This document shows positions 19,108 to 28,204 of a DNA stretch of 64,000 bases, one piece after another; position 1 is the stretch's first letter, and the number at the start of each line of letters is the position of its first letter. This DNA comes from Actinoplanes oblitus (GTDB taxonomy: Bacteria; Actinomycetota; Actinomycetes; Mycobacteriales; Micromonosporaceae), in the NCBI RefSeq assembly GCF_030252345.1, contig NZ_CP126980.1, positions 8,441,501 to 8,505,500 on the forward strand, read 5' to 3'. The notes beneath the pieces were generated by a model, which saw only the letters and a program-made list of their open reading frames with translations, had not been told where the DNA came from and ran no database searches. A program made the translations under genes and the position numbers.

Positions 19108-19536
19108 GTGAAAGAGGAACTGGCCGGAGCACTGGCCGCCGAGGAGGCGGCCATCTGGGCGTACGGGCTGATCGGCGTGCACCTGCCGGACGAGGCCGAG
19201 CAGGACCAGGCGCGGGCCTGCGAGGACGTGCACCGGCTGCGCCGGGATTTCCTGGTCGGCCGGCTGGCCGGGCTGAAGGCGAGCACCGCGCCGACCCCGC
19301 CCGGCTACCAGCTGCCGTTCCCGGTCACGGACCGCGCCTCGGCGCTCAAGCTCGCCGTCCACGTCGAGGACGGGGTGGCCCAGGCCTGGCGGGTGGTGCT
19401 GCCGGTCACGGAGAGCGCCGAGCGGGTCGACGCGCTGTCTGCTTTGACCGACTCCGCAGTTCGTGCGACGAAGTGGCGGAAACTCGCCCAGCTCAGCCCG
19501 CTGACCCTGATCTTTCCGGGCCGGCCGACCGCCTGA
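19108..19536 (+). CDS. DUF4439 ferritin-like protein
   Basis: A 142-residue helical protein starting (V)KEELAGALAAEEAAIWAYG, the ferritin-like four-helix pattern of the DUF4439 family, with EEAAIWAYG and LRRDFLVGRL as recognisable helices. No signal peptide is present, so it is cytoplasmic while its upstream neighbour is exported. The start is a GTG ten bases after the previous stop. No di-iron ligand set is obvious, so catalytic or iron-binding function is doubtful. Confidence 0.75.
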   Translation: MKEELAGALAAEEAAIWAYGLIGVHLPDEAEQDQARACEDVHRLRRDFLVGRLAGLKASTAPTPPGYQLPFPVTDRASALKLAVHVEDGVAQAWRVVLPVTESAERVDALSALTDSAVRATKWRKLAQLSPLTLIFPGRPTA

Positions 19537-19551
19537 GCGGGACAGAATGAG

Positions 19552-20262
19552 GTGGTGATCGAGGAGATCGACACCACGTCCCAGCGGGCCGCGCTGGCCG
19601 GTCGGCTCTGCGACGCGATCCAGCACCGCTGGTCGGCCGAGGTGCGAGCGGTCGGCGTGTGCGGCTCGGTCGCGCACGGCGACGACAACGAGAGCAGTGA
19701 CGTCGACCTGGTGGTGATCACCTATCGGCCGCGGACCGGCCCGAAACCGGCCATGCGCAAGGTCGACGGCATCCCGGTCGACCTGCGGGTGCTGTGCGCC
19801 GAGGAGGCGCTGGCCGGGGCACGGCAGCTCACCGCGCGCTGGCCGCTGCTGGCCGACCGGTACATGACCACGTTCGGGCTGCACGACCCCAAGGACTTCT
19901 TCAAGGAGTTGCGCGAGGCGCACCAGCACCTGCTCACCGAGGCCCGGCCGGCCGAGTTCAGCCAGCTGGCCCGGCACAACTGGGCCGTCGCGAACGGCGC
20001 CCGGCAGCGGGCCGTCCGGCTCACCCAGTGGTACGACACCGACGCCGCGCTGGTCACCATCGCCGAGGCCCGGGTGCACGCCGCGCTGGTCGCCGGCTTC
20101 CTCACCCGGACCTGGTTCCGCAACCCGGCCGACGCGGTGAAACGGACCGGGGTGGCCGCCGCCGACATGCAGGAGCTGGGCGCCATCCTGAAATACCAGG
20201 CGGACGAGCTGGCCGCCCGCGGCCGCCCGGTGGACGGCACGCTGGGCGCGCTCTTCGACTAG
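19552..20262 (+). CDS. Nucleotidyltransferase-domain protein
   Basis: The 236-residue protein begins with a minimal nucleotidyltransferase fold: GSVAHGDDNESSDVDLVVI (about 39-57) gives the GS motif and the two metal-binding aspartates, and a third acidic residue is in IPVDLRVL near 80. The C-terminal 140 residues are helical and resemble HEPN/substrate-binding modules. It could be a nucleotide-adding enzyme or an antitoxin-like MNT protein; there is no separate HEPN toxin next to it. GTG codons at 19552 and 19555 are both possible starts. It converges on the VIT1-like gene, 19 bases apart. Confidence 0.75.
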   Translation: MVIEEIDTTSQRAALAGRLCDAIQHRWSAEVRAVGVCGSVAHGDDNESSDVDLVVITYRPRTGPKPAMRKVDGIPVDLRVLCAEEALAGARQLTARWPLLADRYMTTFGLHDPKDFFKELREAHQHLLTEARPAEFSQLARHNWAVANGARQRAVRLTQWYDTDAALVTIAEARVHAALVAGFLTRTWFRNPADAVKRTGVAAADMQELGAILKYQADELAARGRPVDGTLGALFD

Positions 20263-20281
20263 ACCCTTCTCCGGTACGCCG

Positions 20282-20980
20282 TCAGGTGACGTCGACGCCG
20301 ATCACGGTGCCCACGGCGTACGTCAGCAGCGCCGCCAGCAGCCCGAGCAGCAGCTGACGCAGGCCGCCCAGCCACCACGGCCGGGCGGTGAGCCGGGAAA
20401 CGATCGCACCCGCGGCGAACAGGCCGAGTCCCCCGACAGCCAGGGCGGCCCACAGGTCGTCGTACCCCAGAAGCAGCGTGAGCAGCGGGATCACCGCGCC
20501 CACCGCGAAACAGACGAACGACGAGCCGGCCGCCGTCCAGGGACTGGGCAGCTCGTCCGGCACCACGCCGAGCTCCTCCTGGGCGTGCACCCGCAGCGCC
20601 TGCTCGGGATGCTTCTTGAGCACCTCGGCGACCTGGCGGGCCAGATCCGGCGGCAGGCCGCGGGCGGTCCACATCTCGACCAGCTCGTCGGCCTCGCCCT
20701 CCGGGTTGACCCGCAGCTCGTGCAGCTCCTTGCCGAGTTCCGCGGCGATCTGCTCGTTCTGCGTGCGGACGCTTGTCCACTCGCCGATGCCCATCGAGAT
20801 CGCGCCGGCCACCAGGCCGGCCATCCCGGTGAGCACCAGCAGGTGGCGGTCGGTGCTGGCGCCACCCACCCCGGCGATCAGCGCGATGTTGGTGACCAGG
20901 CCGTCCATCGCGCCGAACGTCGCGGCGCGCAGCCAGCCGCCGGAGACGTCGGCGTGGTGGTGCTCGATCACGGCGGTCAC
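20282..20980 (-). CDS. VIT1/CCC1-family transporter
   Basis: A 232-residue membrane protein of the vacuolar iron transporter family. The first helix pair has [20 protein letters not shown] and the second [19 protein letters not shown], the conserved metal-pathway segments; a cytosolic helical region (about 80-145) and three C-terminal helices follow. Fe2+ or Mn2+ export is the usual role of the family; the substrate here is inferred. The GTG start overlaps the map stop by four bases, so it is coupled to map. Confidence 0.82.
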   Translation of the reverse strand: MTAVIEHHHADVSGGWLRAATFGAMDGLVTNIALIAGVGGASTDRHLLVLTGMAGLVAGAISMGIGEWTSVRTQNEQIAAELGKELHELRVNPEGEADELVEMWTARGLPPDLARQVAEVLKKHPEQALRVHAQEELGVVPDELPSPWTAAGSSFVCFAVGAVIPLLTLLLGYDDLWAALAVGGLGLFAAGAIVSRLTARPWWLGGLRQLLLGLLAALLTYAVGTVIGVDVT

Positions 20981-21834
20981 GGCAGCGTGAGGATCTCGAC
21001 GCCGTCCTCGGTCACCACCAGGGTGTGCTCGAACTGGGCGGTCCACTTGCGATCCTTGGTCACCACGGTCCAGCCGTCTTTCCACACCTCGTACTCATGG
21101 GTGCCCAGGGTGATCATCGGCTCGATGGTGAAGGTCATCCCCGGTTCCATCACGGTGTCCAGCCGGGGGTTGTCGTAGTGCGGCACGTAGAGGCCGGAGT
21201 GGAACGCCTCGCCGATGCCGTGCCCGGTGAAGTCGCGGACCACGCCGTACCCGAACCGGCGCGCGTAGGCCTCGATCACCCGCCCGATCGCGTTGATCGG
21301 CCGGCCCGGGGCGACCGCGCGGATGCCCCGCATCATCGCCTCGTGGGTCCGCTCGACCAGCAGCCGGGCCTCCTCGCTCACCTCGCCGACGCAGAACGTG
21401 GCGTCGGTGTCGCCGTGCACGCCGTTCAGGTACGCCGTGACGTCGACGTTGATGATGTCGCCGTCCTCCAGCACCGTGGAGTCCGGGATGCCGTGGCAGA
21501 TCACCTCGTTCAGCGAGGTGCAGCAGGATTTCGGGAAGCCCTTGTAGCCCAGCGTGGACGGGTACGCCCCGTGGTCCAGGATGAACTCGTGCACCACCCG
21601 GTCGATCTCGTCGGTGGTCACGCCCGGCTTGCAGTGCTCGCCGGCCAGCTGGGTGGCCTGCGCGGCGATCCGCCCGGCGATCCGCATCTTCTCGATGGTC
21701 TCCGGGGTCTGCACGTGCGAGCCGCGCCATTCCCGGGGACGTTTCTTCCCGACGTATTCGGGGCGGACGATGGCGGCCGGGACCGATCGCTCACGCGACT
21801 GCTTACCCGGCACGAGCGGCGCACGTACGGTCAT
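20977..21834 (-). CDS. map: Methionine aminopeptidase, type I
   Basis: Removes the initiator methionine from nascent proteins. The 285-residue protein carries the metal ligands in [10 protein letters not shown] (two Asp within the [16 protein letters not shown] region), [14 protein letters not shown] and QFEHTLVV. The N-terminal extension with VGKKRPREW is typical of actinobacterial MetAP 1c forms. I chose ATG at 21834: TAGGCT ends six bases upstream, suggesting a leaderless transcript; a GTG two codons further up is the alternative. Confidence 0.95.
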   Translation of the reverse strand: MTVRAPLVPGKQSRERSVPAAIVRPEYVGKKRPREWRGSHVQTPETIEKMRIAGRIAAQATQLAGEHCKPGVTTDEIDRVVHEFILDHGAYPSTLGYKGFPKSCCTSLNEVICHGIPDSTVLEDGDIINVDVTAYLNGVHGDTDATFCVGEVSEEARLLVERTHEAMMRGIRAVAPGRPINAIGRVIEAYARRFGYGVVRDFTGHGIGEAFHSGLYVPHYDNPRLDTVMEPGMTFTIEPMITLGTHEYEVWKDGWTVVTKDRKWTAQFEHTLVVTEDGVEILTLP

Positions 21835-21840
21835 GCGCAC

Positions 21841-21846
21841 AGCCTA
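21841..21846 (-). promoter_or_regulatory. Candidate leaderless promoter of map
   Basis: TAGGCT on the minus strand is six bases upstream of the map ATG and no Shine-Dalgarno sequence is needed if transcription starts at the ATG. No -35 is recognised. Confidence 0.45.
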
Positions 21847-21914
21847 TCCGCCGGGTGACGGCACGACCGGAGCCATCCTTGCCGCCCGCGGACCCACTGT
21901 GAAATCGTGTTCTG

Positions 21915-22235
21915 GTGGATCTAGACGGCCAGGACCCGACTTTCTCGGCCACCGGCGCCGTGGACGGCGACCGGGTCACCGTCACGGTGACCGGCGAGGT
22001 GGACATGGCCACCGCCGACGCCCTCTTCGAGGCGGCCACCCCGGCCGGCGTCCGCGGCGCGACGATCGACCTGCGCGCCGTGACCTTCTTCGACTCGGCG
22101 GCCATCCACACCCTGATCCGGCTGGCCGAGCGGTTCCCGGGGACGCTGCGGGTGATGCCGTCCGGCCGGGTCCGCCGGGTGCTGGACATCTCCGGCCTGA
22201 GCGGTCAGCCCTGGCTCAAGCCGGATCAGGACTGA
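21915..22235 (+). CDS. STAS-domain anti-sigma factor antagonist
   Basis: A 106-residue single STAS domain: VTVTVTGEVDMATADALF, then the loop TFFDSAAIHTLI with Ser61 at the usual regulatory phosphorylation position. Such proteins bind and inhibit RsbW/SpoIIAB-type anti-sigma kinases and are reset by PP2C phosphatases. Its 3' end overlaps by 20 bases the end of a convergent gene that encodes exactly those two activities, so the two are a likely partner-switching pair. GTG start; no strong ribosome-binding site. Confidence 0.88.
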   Translation: MDLDGQDPTFSATGAVDGDRVTVTVTGEVDMATADALFEAATPAGVRGATIDLRAVTFFDSAAIHTLIRLAERFPGTLRVMPSGRVRRVLDISGLSGQPWLKPDQD

Positions 22236-25200
22236 GCGGCCGGCGCAGGGTGACAGCGGTCCCCGCCGGGGACCGGTGCACCGACAGCTCGGTCAGCGCC
22301 CCGATCAGCGCCAGCCCCCGCCCGCGGAAACCGGCGTCGGAGGCCGGCCGCCACCGCCCGGTGTCCCGCACGGTGACCACTATCGCCGCCGCCTCCACCG
22401 AGGTCGCCACCTCGATCACCGGCTCGGCCGGGTCGATCGGGTGCTCGATCGCGTTCGCCGCCGCCTCGGAGACCGCCACGGTCAGGTCGAACACGTCCGG
22501 CTCCGGCACGCCGTGCCCGGCCAGGAAGTCCTCCAGCCGTTTGCGCAGCACGCTGAGCCGGTTCGGGTCGGCGGGCAGCCGCATGACCAGCTCGCGCGGA
22601 TCGGTGGCCTCCAGCGCGATCAGCGCGATGTCGTCCCGGCGGGCCTGCCGGGCGGCCTTGGCCAGCAGCGCGTCCAGCAGGTCCTCGACGTGCTCGGTGG
22701 GCCTGGCCACCTCGGCGGTCAGCTCGGCCAGGCCGGTGTCGATGCCCTGCTTGCGGTCCTCGATCAGCCCGTCGGTGTAGAGCAGCAGCCGGTCGCCGAA
22801 CGCCAGCCGGGCCTCCCGGGTCGGATAGGGCACGTCGCCGAGCGCCCCGATCGGCGGGCCGAGCGCCACCTGGTGGAGGAACGTCCCCGGCTCGCCGGGG
22901 GTGACCCGGATCGGCGACGGGTGCCCGGCCGAGGAGTAGCTCAGCACCCGGGTGCCCGGGTCGAACCGCACCACCAGCACGGTGGCGAACTGCCGCCGGC
23001 CCAGCGTGTCCACCAGGCGGTTGAGGCGGCTCAGGGCCGATCCGCAGTCGAAACCCTCCAGGACGTACGCCCGGAGCGCGTTCCGCAGCTGTCCCATGGT
23101 GGCGGCGGCCTGCACGCCCTTGCCCACCACGTCCCCGATGACCAGGTACAGCTGGCCGTCCGGGCCGGCGATCACGTCGTACCAGTCGCCGCCCACCCGG
23201 GCCTCGCTGCTGCCCGCGACGTACCGGCTGGCCACCACCGCGCCGGGGACCCGGGGCAGCGACTGCGGGAGCAGGCTGTGCTGCAGCGTCCGGGCGATCC
23301 GGTGCTCGCTCTCGTAGAGCCGCGCGTTGGCCAGCCGCAACCCGACCAGCCGGGCCAGCTGGGTGAGCAGCTCCGGCTCGACCGGCCCGCCCGGCCCGGA
23401 CCAGACGCGCAGCTCGCCGAGGGCGGTGCCGGCCGTGTCCGGCAGCGGCAGCACCAGGTCGGGCTCGGTGCCGGCCGCGGCGCCGCCGTCCCGCTCGGCC
23501 CGGGCGTCCGGTGCGGCCACCACCACCCGGCCTGCCGAGGTCATCGCCAGCACGTGCCGGGCCGCCAGGTCGAGCACCTCGGCGGTGCCGGCCACCGCGT
23601 TCAGCGCGACAGCGGCGTCGACCAGCCCGCCCAGCCGGCTGACCGTGGCCCGGCGCAGCTGGCCCAGCTCCAGGTTGGCGCGCACCCGGGCGGTCAACTC
23701 CCGGGTGGAGAACGGCTTGACCAGGTAGTCGTCGGCGCCGGCGGCCAGGCCCTCGACGGCTGACTCCTCGCCAGCCCGGGCGGAGAGCACCACGATCGGG
23801 ACGTCCCGGGTACCCGGGTCGGCGCGCAGTGCGGCGATCAGCCCGAAGCCGTCCAGCCGGGGCATCATGATGTCGGTCAGCACCAGGTCGAACTGGCGTT
23901 CCCGGGCCAGTTCCAGCGCCGCCGCCCCGTCCACCGCGCCGACCACCTGCCAGTACGGGCTGAGCAGCCGGCTCACGTGTTCCCGCAGGTCGGCGTTGTC
24001 GTCGGCGAGCAGGATCCGGCCGGCGCCGGCCGCACCCACCACCGGCCCGGTGCCGCCGCCGGTGCCGTCCCCGGTCCACCAGACCGCCTCGTCGACCCAG
24101 GGCCGCGGGTCGGTGGCGCCGGACGGGGCCGGTTCGTCGCTGACCCGGTCGGCCGGCAGGTGCGCGGCGCCGAACGGGATCCGGACCAGGAACTCGCTGC
24201 CGGTCCCCGGCTCGCTGCGCACCGAGACCGAGCCGCCGTGCAGCCCGGCCAGCTCGCGGACCAGGGCCAGCCCGATGCCGGTGCCCTCGTGGCTGCGCGA
24301 CCAGGCCCCGGTGACCCGGTGGAAGCGGTCGAACAGCAGCGGCTGCTCGGCCGCCGGGATGCCCACCCCGGTGTCCCGTACGACGAGTTCGGCGTGCTCA
24401 CCGGTCACCCGGACGTGCACCTCGACGCGCCCCTGGCGGGTGAACTTCACGGCGTTCGAGAGCAGGTTGAAGACGATCTTCTCCCACAGTTCGTGGTCGA
24501 CGTACACCCGGACCGGTGACGGCGGCGTCTCGATCACCAGATCCAGCCCGGCCCGCTCGGTGGCCGGGCGGAACGAGCCGGCCAGCCGCGCGGTGTGCGC
24601 CGCCAGGTCGGTGGGCCGGTAGACGGCGCGCAGCCGGCCGGACTCCAGCCGGGAGAAGTCCAGCACCGTGTTGACCAGCTTGAGCAGGCGCAGGCCGTTG
24701 CGGTGCAGCGGGAGCAGCCGGTCGCGCAGCCCGGGACCGGCCGCCGCGTCCTCGATCAGGTCCTCCAGCGGGCCCAGGATCAGGGTCAGCGGGGTACGGA
24801 ACTCGTGGCTGACGTTGGAGAAGAAGTCGGTCTTGGCCCGGTCCAGGGCGGCCAGCTCGGCGGCCCGGCGGCGCTCCTGCTCGTAGGCCCGGGCGTTGGC
24901 GACCGCCCGGGAGATCTGCGCCGCGGCCAGCTCCAGGAAGTCGCGGTAGCCGCCCTCCAGCCGGAGCAGCCGGCTGACGCCGACCACCAGCGCGCCGACC
25001 GTGTCGGTGCCCACCCCGATCGGCAGCACCAGCGCCTCGTCCGCGGCGTTCACCGGTGGATCGGTCAGCTCCCGCAGCGGGAGCCGGGAACGGCGGGCCG
25101 CCGCCGGGTCGTCCAGGATCAGCCGGGCGAACGGCACGTCCGCCGGGTTCTCCCCGAGCACCGCCACCGCCTCGGCGGCCAGCACGGCCGGCTCGGACAG

Positions 25201-25737
25201 GTCGGCCAGCCGCCGGCCGAGCGCGGAGAGGGTACGCACCCGCCGCTCGCCGAGCACCCGCCCGGTGGTCTCGGTGACGATGCACATCGTCCCGGTGACC
25301 GAGCCGTCCGCGCCCCGGACCGGGTCGTACGAGATGTCGAAGTACGTCTCCTCCAGGAAGCCGTACCGGTCGAGGGTGAAGAGCATGTCGTCGGCGTAGA
25401 ACGCCTCGTCGGTCTCGGCCACCCGGCGCAGCAGACCGCCGATCAGGTCCCACGCCTCGGCCCACAGCTCGCGGCCCGGCCGGCCCAGATAGGCCGGGTG
25501 CTTGGCGCCGACCACCGGGATGTACGCGTCGTTGTAGACGACCACGTGCTCCGGGCCCCAGAAGATGCAGATCTGGGTCTTCGAGGCGAGCGCCGTGAGC
25601 ACCGCGTCGACCAGCTCCGGCGGCCACTGCCCCGGGTCACCGGCCGGCGAGGCGGACCAGTCGAGCTCGGCCATCCGGCGGCCCATCTCGCCGCCGCGCT
25701 CGAAGGCGGTGCGCAGGCGAGCCGGAAGGGCGCCCAT
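22216..25737 (-). CDS. Hybrid histidine kinase fused to SpoIIE phosphatase and anti-sigma kinase domains
   Basis: An 1173-residue multidomain protein. In order: PAS-like domain (about 40-160), GAF-like domain (165-300), HisKA with FSNVSHEFRTPLTLIL (His311), HATPase (420-535), receiver with TDIMMP (Asp622) and KPFSTREL, second GAF-like region (700-830), SpoIIE/PP2C phosphatase (about 830-1035; VGGDWYD and GDVVGKG), and a C-terminal RsbW-like HATPase (about 1045-1173; SEAAANAIEHP, FRGRGLALI). No membrane segment, so cytoplasmic. The ATG has GGGAGG five bases upstream; a longer upstream frame is ignored. It should link a phosphorelay to a sigma-factor partner switch with the adjacent STAS protein. 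The controlled sigma factor is not in the window. Confidence 0.9.
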   Translation of the reverse strand: MGALPARLRTAFERGGEMGRRMAELDWSASPAGDPGQWPPELVDAVLTALASKTQICIFWGPEHVVVYNDAYIPVVGAKHPAYLGRPGRELWAEAWDLIGGLLRRVAETDEAFYADDMLFTLDRYGFLEETYFDISYDPVRGADGSVTGTMCIVTETTGRVLGERRVRTLSALGRRLADLSEPAVLAAEAVAVLGENPADVPFARLILDDPAAARRSRLPLRELTDPPVNAADEALVLPIGVGTDTVGALVVGVSRLLRLEGGYRDFLELAAAQISRAVANARAYEQERRRAAELAALDRAKTDFFSNVSHEFRTPLTLILGPLEDLIEDAAAGPGLRDRLLPLHRNGLRLLKLVNTVLDFSRLESGRLRAVYRPTDLAAHTARLAGSFRPATERAGLDLVIETPPSPVRVYVDHELWEKIVFNLLSNAVKFTRQGRVEVHVRVTGEHAELVVRDTGVGIPAAEQPLLFDRFHRVTGAWSRSHEGTGIGLALVRELAGLHGGSVSVRSEPGTGSEFLVRIPFGAAHLPADRVSDEPAPSGATDPRPWVDEAVWWTGDGTGGGTGPVVGAAGAGRILLADDNADLREHVSRLLSPYWQVVGAVDGAAALELARERQFDLVLTDIMMPRLDGFGLIAALRADPGTRDVPIVVLSARAGEESAVEGLAAGADDYLVKPFSTRELTARVRANLELGQLRRATVSRLGGLVDAAVALNAVAGTAEVLDLAARHVLAMTSAGRVVVAAPDARAERDGGAAAGTEPDLVLPLPDTAGTALGELRVWSGPGGPVEPELLTQLARLVGLRLANARLYESEHRIARTLQHSLLPQSLPRVPGAVVASRYVAGSSEARVGGDWYDVIAGPDGQLYLVIGDVVGKGVQAAATMGQLRNALRAYVLEGFDCGSALSRLNRLVDTLGRRQFATVLVVRFDPGTRVLSYSSAGHPSPIRVTPGEPGTFLHQVALGPPIGALGDVPYPTREARLAFGDRLLLYTDGLIEDRKQGIDTGLAELTAEVARPTEHVEDLLDALLAKAARQARRDDIALIALEATDPRELVMRLPADPNRLSVLRKRLEDFLAGHGVPEPDVFDLTVAVSEAAANAIEHPIDPAEPVIEVATSVEAAAIVVTVRDTGRWRPASDAGFRGRGLALIGALTELSVHRSPAGTAVTLRRPLSPDPA

Positions 25738-25814
25738 CGAAGCCTCCCGTGGGGGTCGGTGACCGGGAGCCCGGCCCGGACGCACGTTAACACCGGCCCG
25801 CCGGAGCCGCCCGG

Positions 25815-26555
25815 TCACACGGCGGCGGCGACTTCCCGGGTCAGCGAGGCGGCCCGGGCGAGGGCGGCGAACACCCGCAGGTCCGCGGTGCGCTCCGGGT
25901 GCCACTGCACGCCGAGCGCGAAACTCCGCCCGGGGTGCTCGATGATCTCCACGACCCGGTCGTCCGGGCACCAGCCGGTCGCCACGAACTCGCCCGGATC
26001 GGCCACCGCCTGGTGGTGGAACGAGTTCACCGTGGTGTGCCTGCCGAACAGCTCGTGCGCCCGCGAGTTCTCGGCGGTCACCACGTCGTGCCGGCCGTAG
26101 TCGCCGGCCCCCGCGGCGAGCGGGTCGGTGCCGGCCGCGGCGCGGTGCCGGTCGTGCCCGATCACGTCGGGCAGGTGCTGGTGCAGCGAGCCCCCGGTGG
26201 CCACCGCCATCACCTGGTGTCCCCGGCAGATCCCGAGCACCGGCAGGTCGGCGTCGAGCGCGGCGCGCATCAGCATCAGCTCGGCGGCGTCCCGCTCGGC
26301 GTCCACCTCGGTGCTCGGGTGCGGCTCGGCGCCGTAGTGCGCCGGGTCGATGTCGGCGCCGCCGGTGAAGACGATCCCGTCCAGGGCCTCCAGCACGTCG
26401 GTCCCCGGGTCGTCGGGGGTGATCAGCACGGCTCGTCCGCCGGTGGCGTGCACCGCTCTCACATACGTCATCGGGAGCATCCCGGCCATCATGTCGTTGC
26501 GGCCGTAGTGCACCTGCTGGGCGTACGCGGTGAGGCCGATCAGCGGTCTGCGCAT
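25815..26555 (-). CDS. Class C26 gamma-glutamyl hydrolase (PuuD type), copy 1
   Basis: A 246-residue class I glutamine amidotransferase-like hydrolase with catalytic cysteine in LGICRGHQ and the His-Glu pair in VQWHPE, plus the SFHHQAV segment typical of PuuD-like enzymes. These hydrolyse gamma-glutamyl amides such as gamma-glutamyl-GABA to glutamate and the free acid. It follows a paralogue by 16 bases, with GAGGAGG before its ATG. The metal-free cytosolic fold and length match the family. The exact substrate should follow from the upstream ligase and dehydrogenases. Confidence 0.87.
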   Translation of the reverse strand: MRRPLIGLTAYAQQVHYGRNDMMAGMLPMTYVRAVHATGGRAVLITPDDPGTDVLEALDGIVFTGGADIDPAHYGAEPHPSTEVDAERDAAELMLMRAALDADLPVLGICRGHQVMAVATGGSLHQHLPDVIGHDRHRAAAGTDPLAAGAGDYGRHDVVTAENSRAHELFGRHTTVNSFHHQAVADPGEFVATGWCPDDRVVEIIEHPGRSFALGVQWHPERTADLRVFAALARAASLTREVAAAV

Positions 26556-26571
26556 GGGGGTGTGGTCCTCC

Positions 26572-27261
26572 TCAGCTCCGTTCGGCCGCCGCCACCAAGG
26601 CGCCGAAGATCCGTTTGTCGCGGCCCACCTCGGGATGCCACTGCACGCCGAGCAGGAAGCGCCGGCCCGGGTCCTCGACCGCCTCGGGCAGGCCGTCCTC
26701 GGCCCGTCCGGTGACGATCAGCTCTCCGGGGTCGGCGACACCCTGGTGGTGGAAGCAGTTGATGGTCAGGTCCTCGCCCATCAATCCGGCGATCCGGCTG
26801 CCCGGGGTGAAGACCGCCTCGTGCCGGCCGTAGGCCCCGGGCCCGGGGCGGTGCCGCTGGTGGCCGAGCACGTCGGGCAGGTGCTGATGCAGCGACCCGC
26901 CGGCCGCGGCGACCAGTAGCTGCATGCCCCGGCAGACGCCGAGGACGGGCAGGTCACTGTCGAGAGCCGCGTGCACCAGCCGTATTTCGGCTTGGTCCCG
27001 TTCCGGGTGGGTTGCGGTGTGCATGCCCGGTTCGGCGCCGTACAAACGCGGCGAGATGTCCGGGCCGCCGGCGAGCACCAGGCCGTCCAGCGCCCGGAGC
27101 ACGTCGGCGTCCAGGTCGTCCGGGGGCAGCAGCACCGCCCGGCCGCCGGCCAGGGTGACCGCCGCGGGGTAGTCGGTGGGGACGAAAGTGGTGGGGAGAT
27201 CACGCCACACGCCCCAGGACGCGGGCATCTCGTACGTCGTTATCCCGATGATCGGACGCAT
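26572..27261 (-). CDS. Class C26 gamma-glutamyl hydrolase (PuuD type), copy 2
   Basis: A 229-residue paralogue of the following gene with the nucleophile in LGVCRGMQ and VQWHPE. I take the ATG at 27261 (MRPIIGITTYEMPASWG); the open frame extends upstream without support. The two copies differ clearly, so this is an old duplication with possible division of substrates. A strong hairpin (27304-27333) separates it from the SDR gene, so the two hydrolases may be read from their own promoter or by read-through. Confidence 0.87.
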   Translation of the reverse strand: MRPIIGITTYEMPASWGVWRDLPTTFVPTDYPAAVTLAGGRAVLLPPDDLDADVLRALDGLVLAGGPDISPRLYGAEPGMHTATHPERDQAEIRLVHAALDSDLPVLGVCRGMQLLVAAAGGSLHQHLPDVLGHQRHRPGPGAYGRHEAVFTPGSRIAGLMGEDLTINCFHHQGVADPGELIVTGRAEDGLPEAVEDPGRRFLLGVQWHPEVGRDKRIFGALVAAAERS

Positions 27262-27303
27262 CGCACCACCGTAGCCACCGCCCGCCGGTTCGCCTCGCAC
27301 AGG

Positions 27304-27333
27304 CGCGCGGCGCCGGTGATCCGGCGCCGCGCG
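27304..27333 (-). terminator. Strong hairpin between SDR and hydrolase genes
   Basis: A perfect 13-bp GC stem (27304-27316 with 27321-27333) with a TGAT loop lies 106 bases after the SDR stop and 42 bases before the next ATG. There is no U-tail. It is probably a terminator or attenuator within the catabolic gene set. Confidence 0.7.
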
Positions 27334-27439
27334 ACGGGCCCCTTCCGACCTGCCTCAGACGAGGAGCGATGCCCGCCTGAACAGGGATTCGACCCCTGTA
27401 GTAGAGATCCCGTTCCCCGGGCGGCCGGTGGTTAAACGT

Positions 27440-28204
27440 CTACAGCGGGGTGACATACGCGCCGGTGATGCCACCGTCGACCACGAACTGCGAAGCGGTC
27501 ATGAACGACGCGTCGTCGCTGGCCAGGAACGCCACCGCGGCGGCGATCTCGGCCGGTTCGGCGAACCGGCCCATCGGCACGTGCACCAGGCGGCGGGCGG
27601 CCCGTTCCGGGTCCTTGGCGAACAGCTCCATCAGCAGCGGGGTGGCCACCGGGCCGGGGCAGAGCGCGTTGATCCGGATGCCCTCCCGGGCGAACTGCAC
27701 GCCCAGCTCCCGGGTCATCGCCAGCACCCCGCCCTTGCTCGCGGTGTACGCGATCTGCGAGGTCGCCGCCCCGAGCAGGGCCACGAACGAGGCGGTGTTG
27801 ATGATCGAGCCCGTGCCCTGCCGCCGCATGTGCGGGATCGCGTACTTGCAGCAGAAGAAGACGCTCGTCGTGTTGACCTTGATCACCCGCTCCCACGCGT
27901 CCAGGCCGGTGACCAGGATCGAGTCGTCGTCCGGCGGCGAGATGCCGGCGTTGTTGAAGGCGATGTCGACCCGGCCGTGCCGCTCCACGACCCCGTCGAA
28001 GAGCGCCTTGACCTGCTCCTCGTCGCTCACGTCGCAGGCCACGAACTCGCCGCCGACCTCCTCGGCGACCGATTTGCCCGCGTCGGCGGAGATGTCGACG
28101 CAGACCACGAAGGCACCCTCGGCGGCGAACCGCCGGGCGGTGGCCAGCCCGATCCCGCTGCCGGCGCCGGTGATCACGGCCACCCGGTCCTGAAGACGCT
28201 CCAC
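27440..28204 (-). CDS. SDR-family NAD(P)-dependent oxidoreductase
   Basis: A 254-residue classical short-chain dehydrogenase: cofactor motif TGAGSGIGLA (12-21), an acidic residue after strand 2 (CVDIS) favouring NAD(H), NNAG near 88, catalytic Ser and YTASK, and the C-terminal FVVDGG. It starts with GTG directly after the aldehyde dehydrogenase stop (no spacer). In this operon a likely role is oxidation of an alcohol group of a gamma-glutamylated amino alcohol to the aldehyde used by the neighbouring enzyme; that is inference. Confidence 0.85.
   Translation of the reverse strand: MERLQDRVAVITGAGSGIGLATARRFAAEGAFVVCVDISADAGKSVAEEVGGEFVACDVSDEEQVKALFDGVVERHGRVDIAFNNAGISPPDDDSILVTGLDAWERVIKVNTTSVFFCCKYAIPHMRRQGTGSIINTASFVALLGAATSQIAYTASKGGVLAMTRELGVQFAREGIRINALCPGPVATPLLMELFAKDPERAARRLVHVPMGRFAEPAEIAAAVAFLASDDASFMTASQFVVDGGITGAYVTPL

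Noticed and set aside
27381..27399. tRNA T-arm-like hairpin (ACAGGG, GTCGAAT loop, CCCTGT on the minus strand) near the SDR gene
   Set aside because: No acceptor stem, D-arm or anticodon arm can be drawn around it, and the first loop base is G instead of T. It is probably a terminator element or chance.
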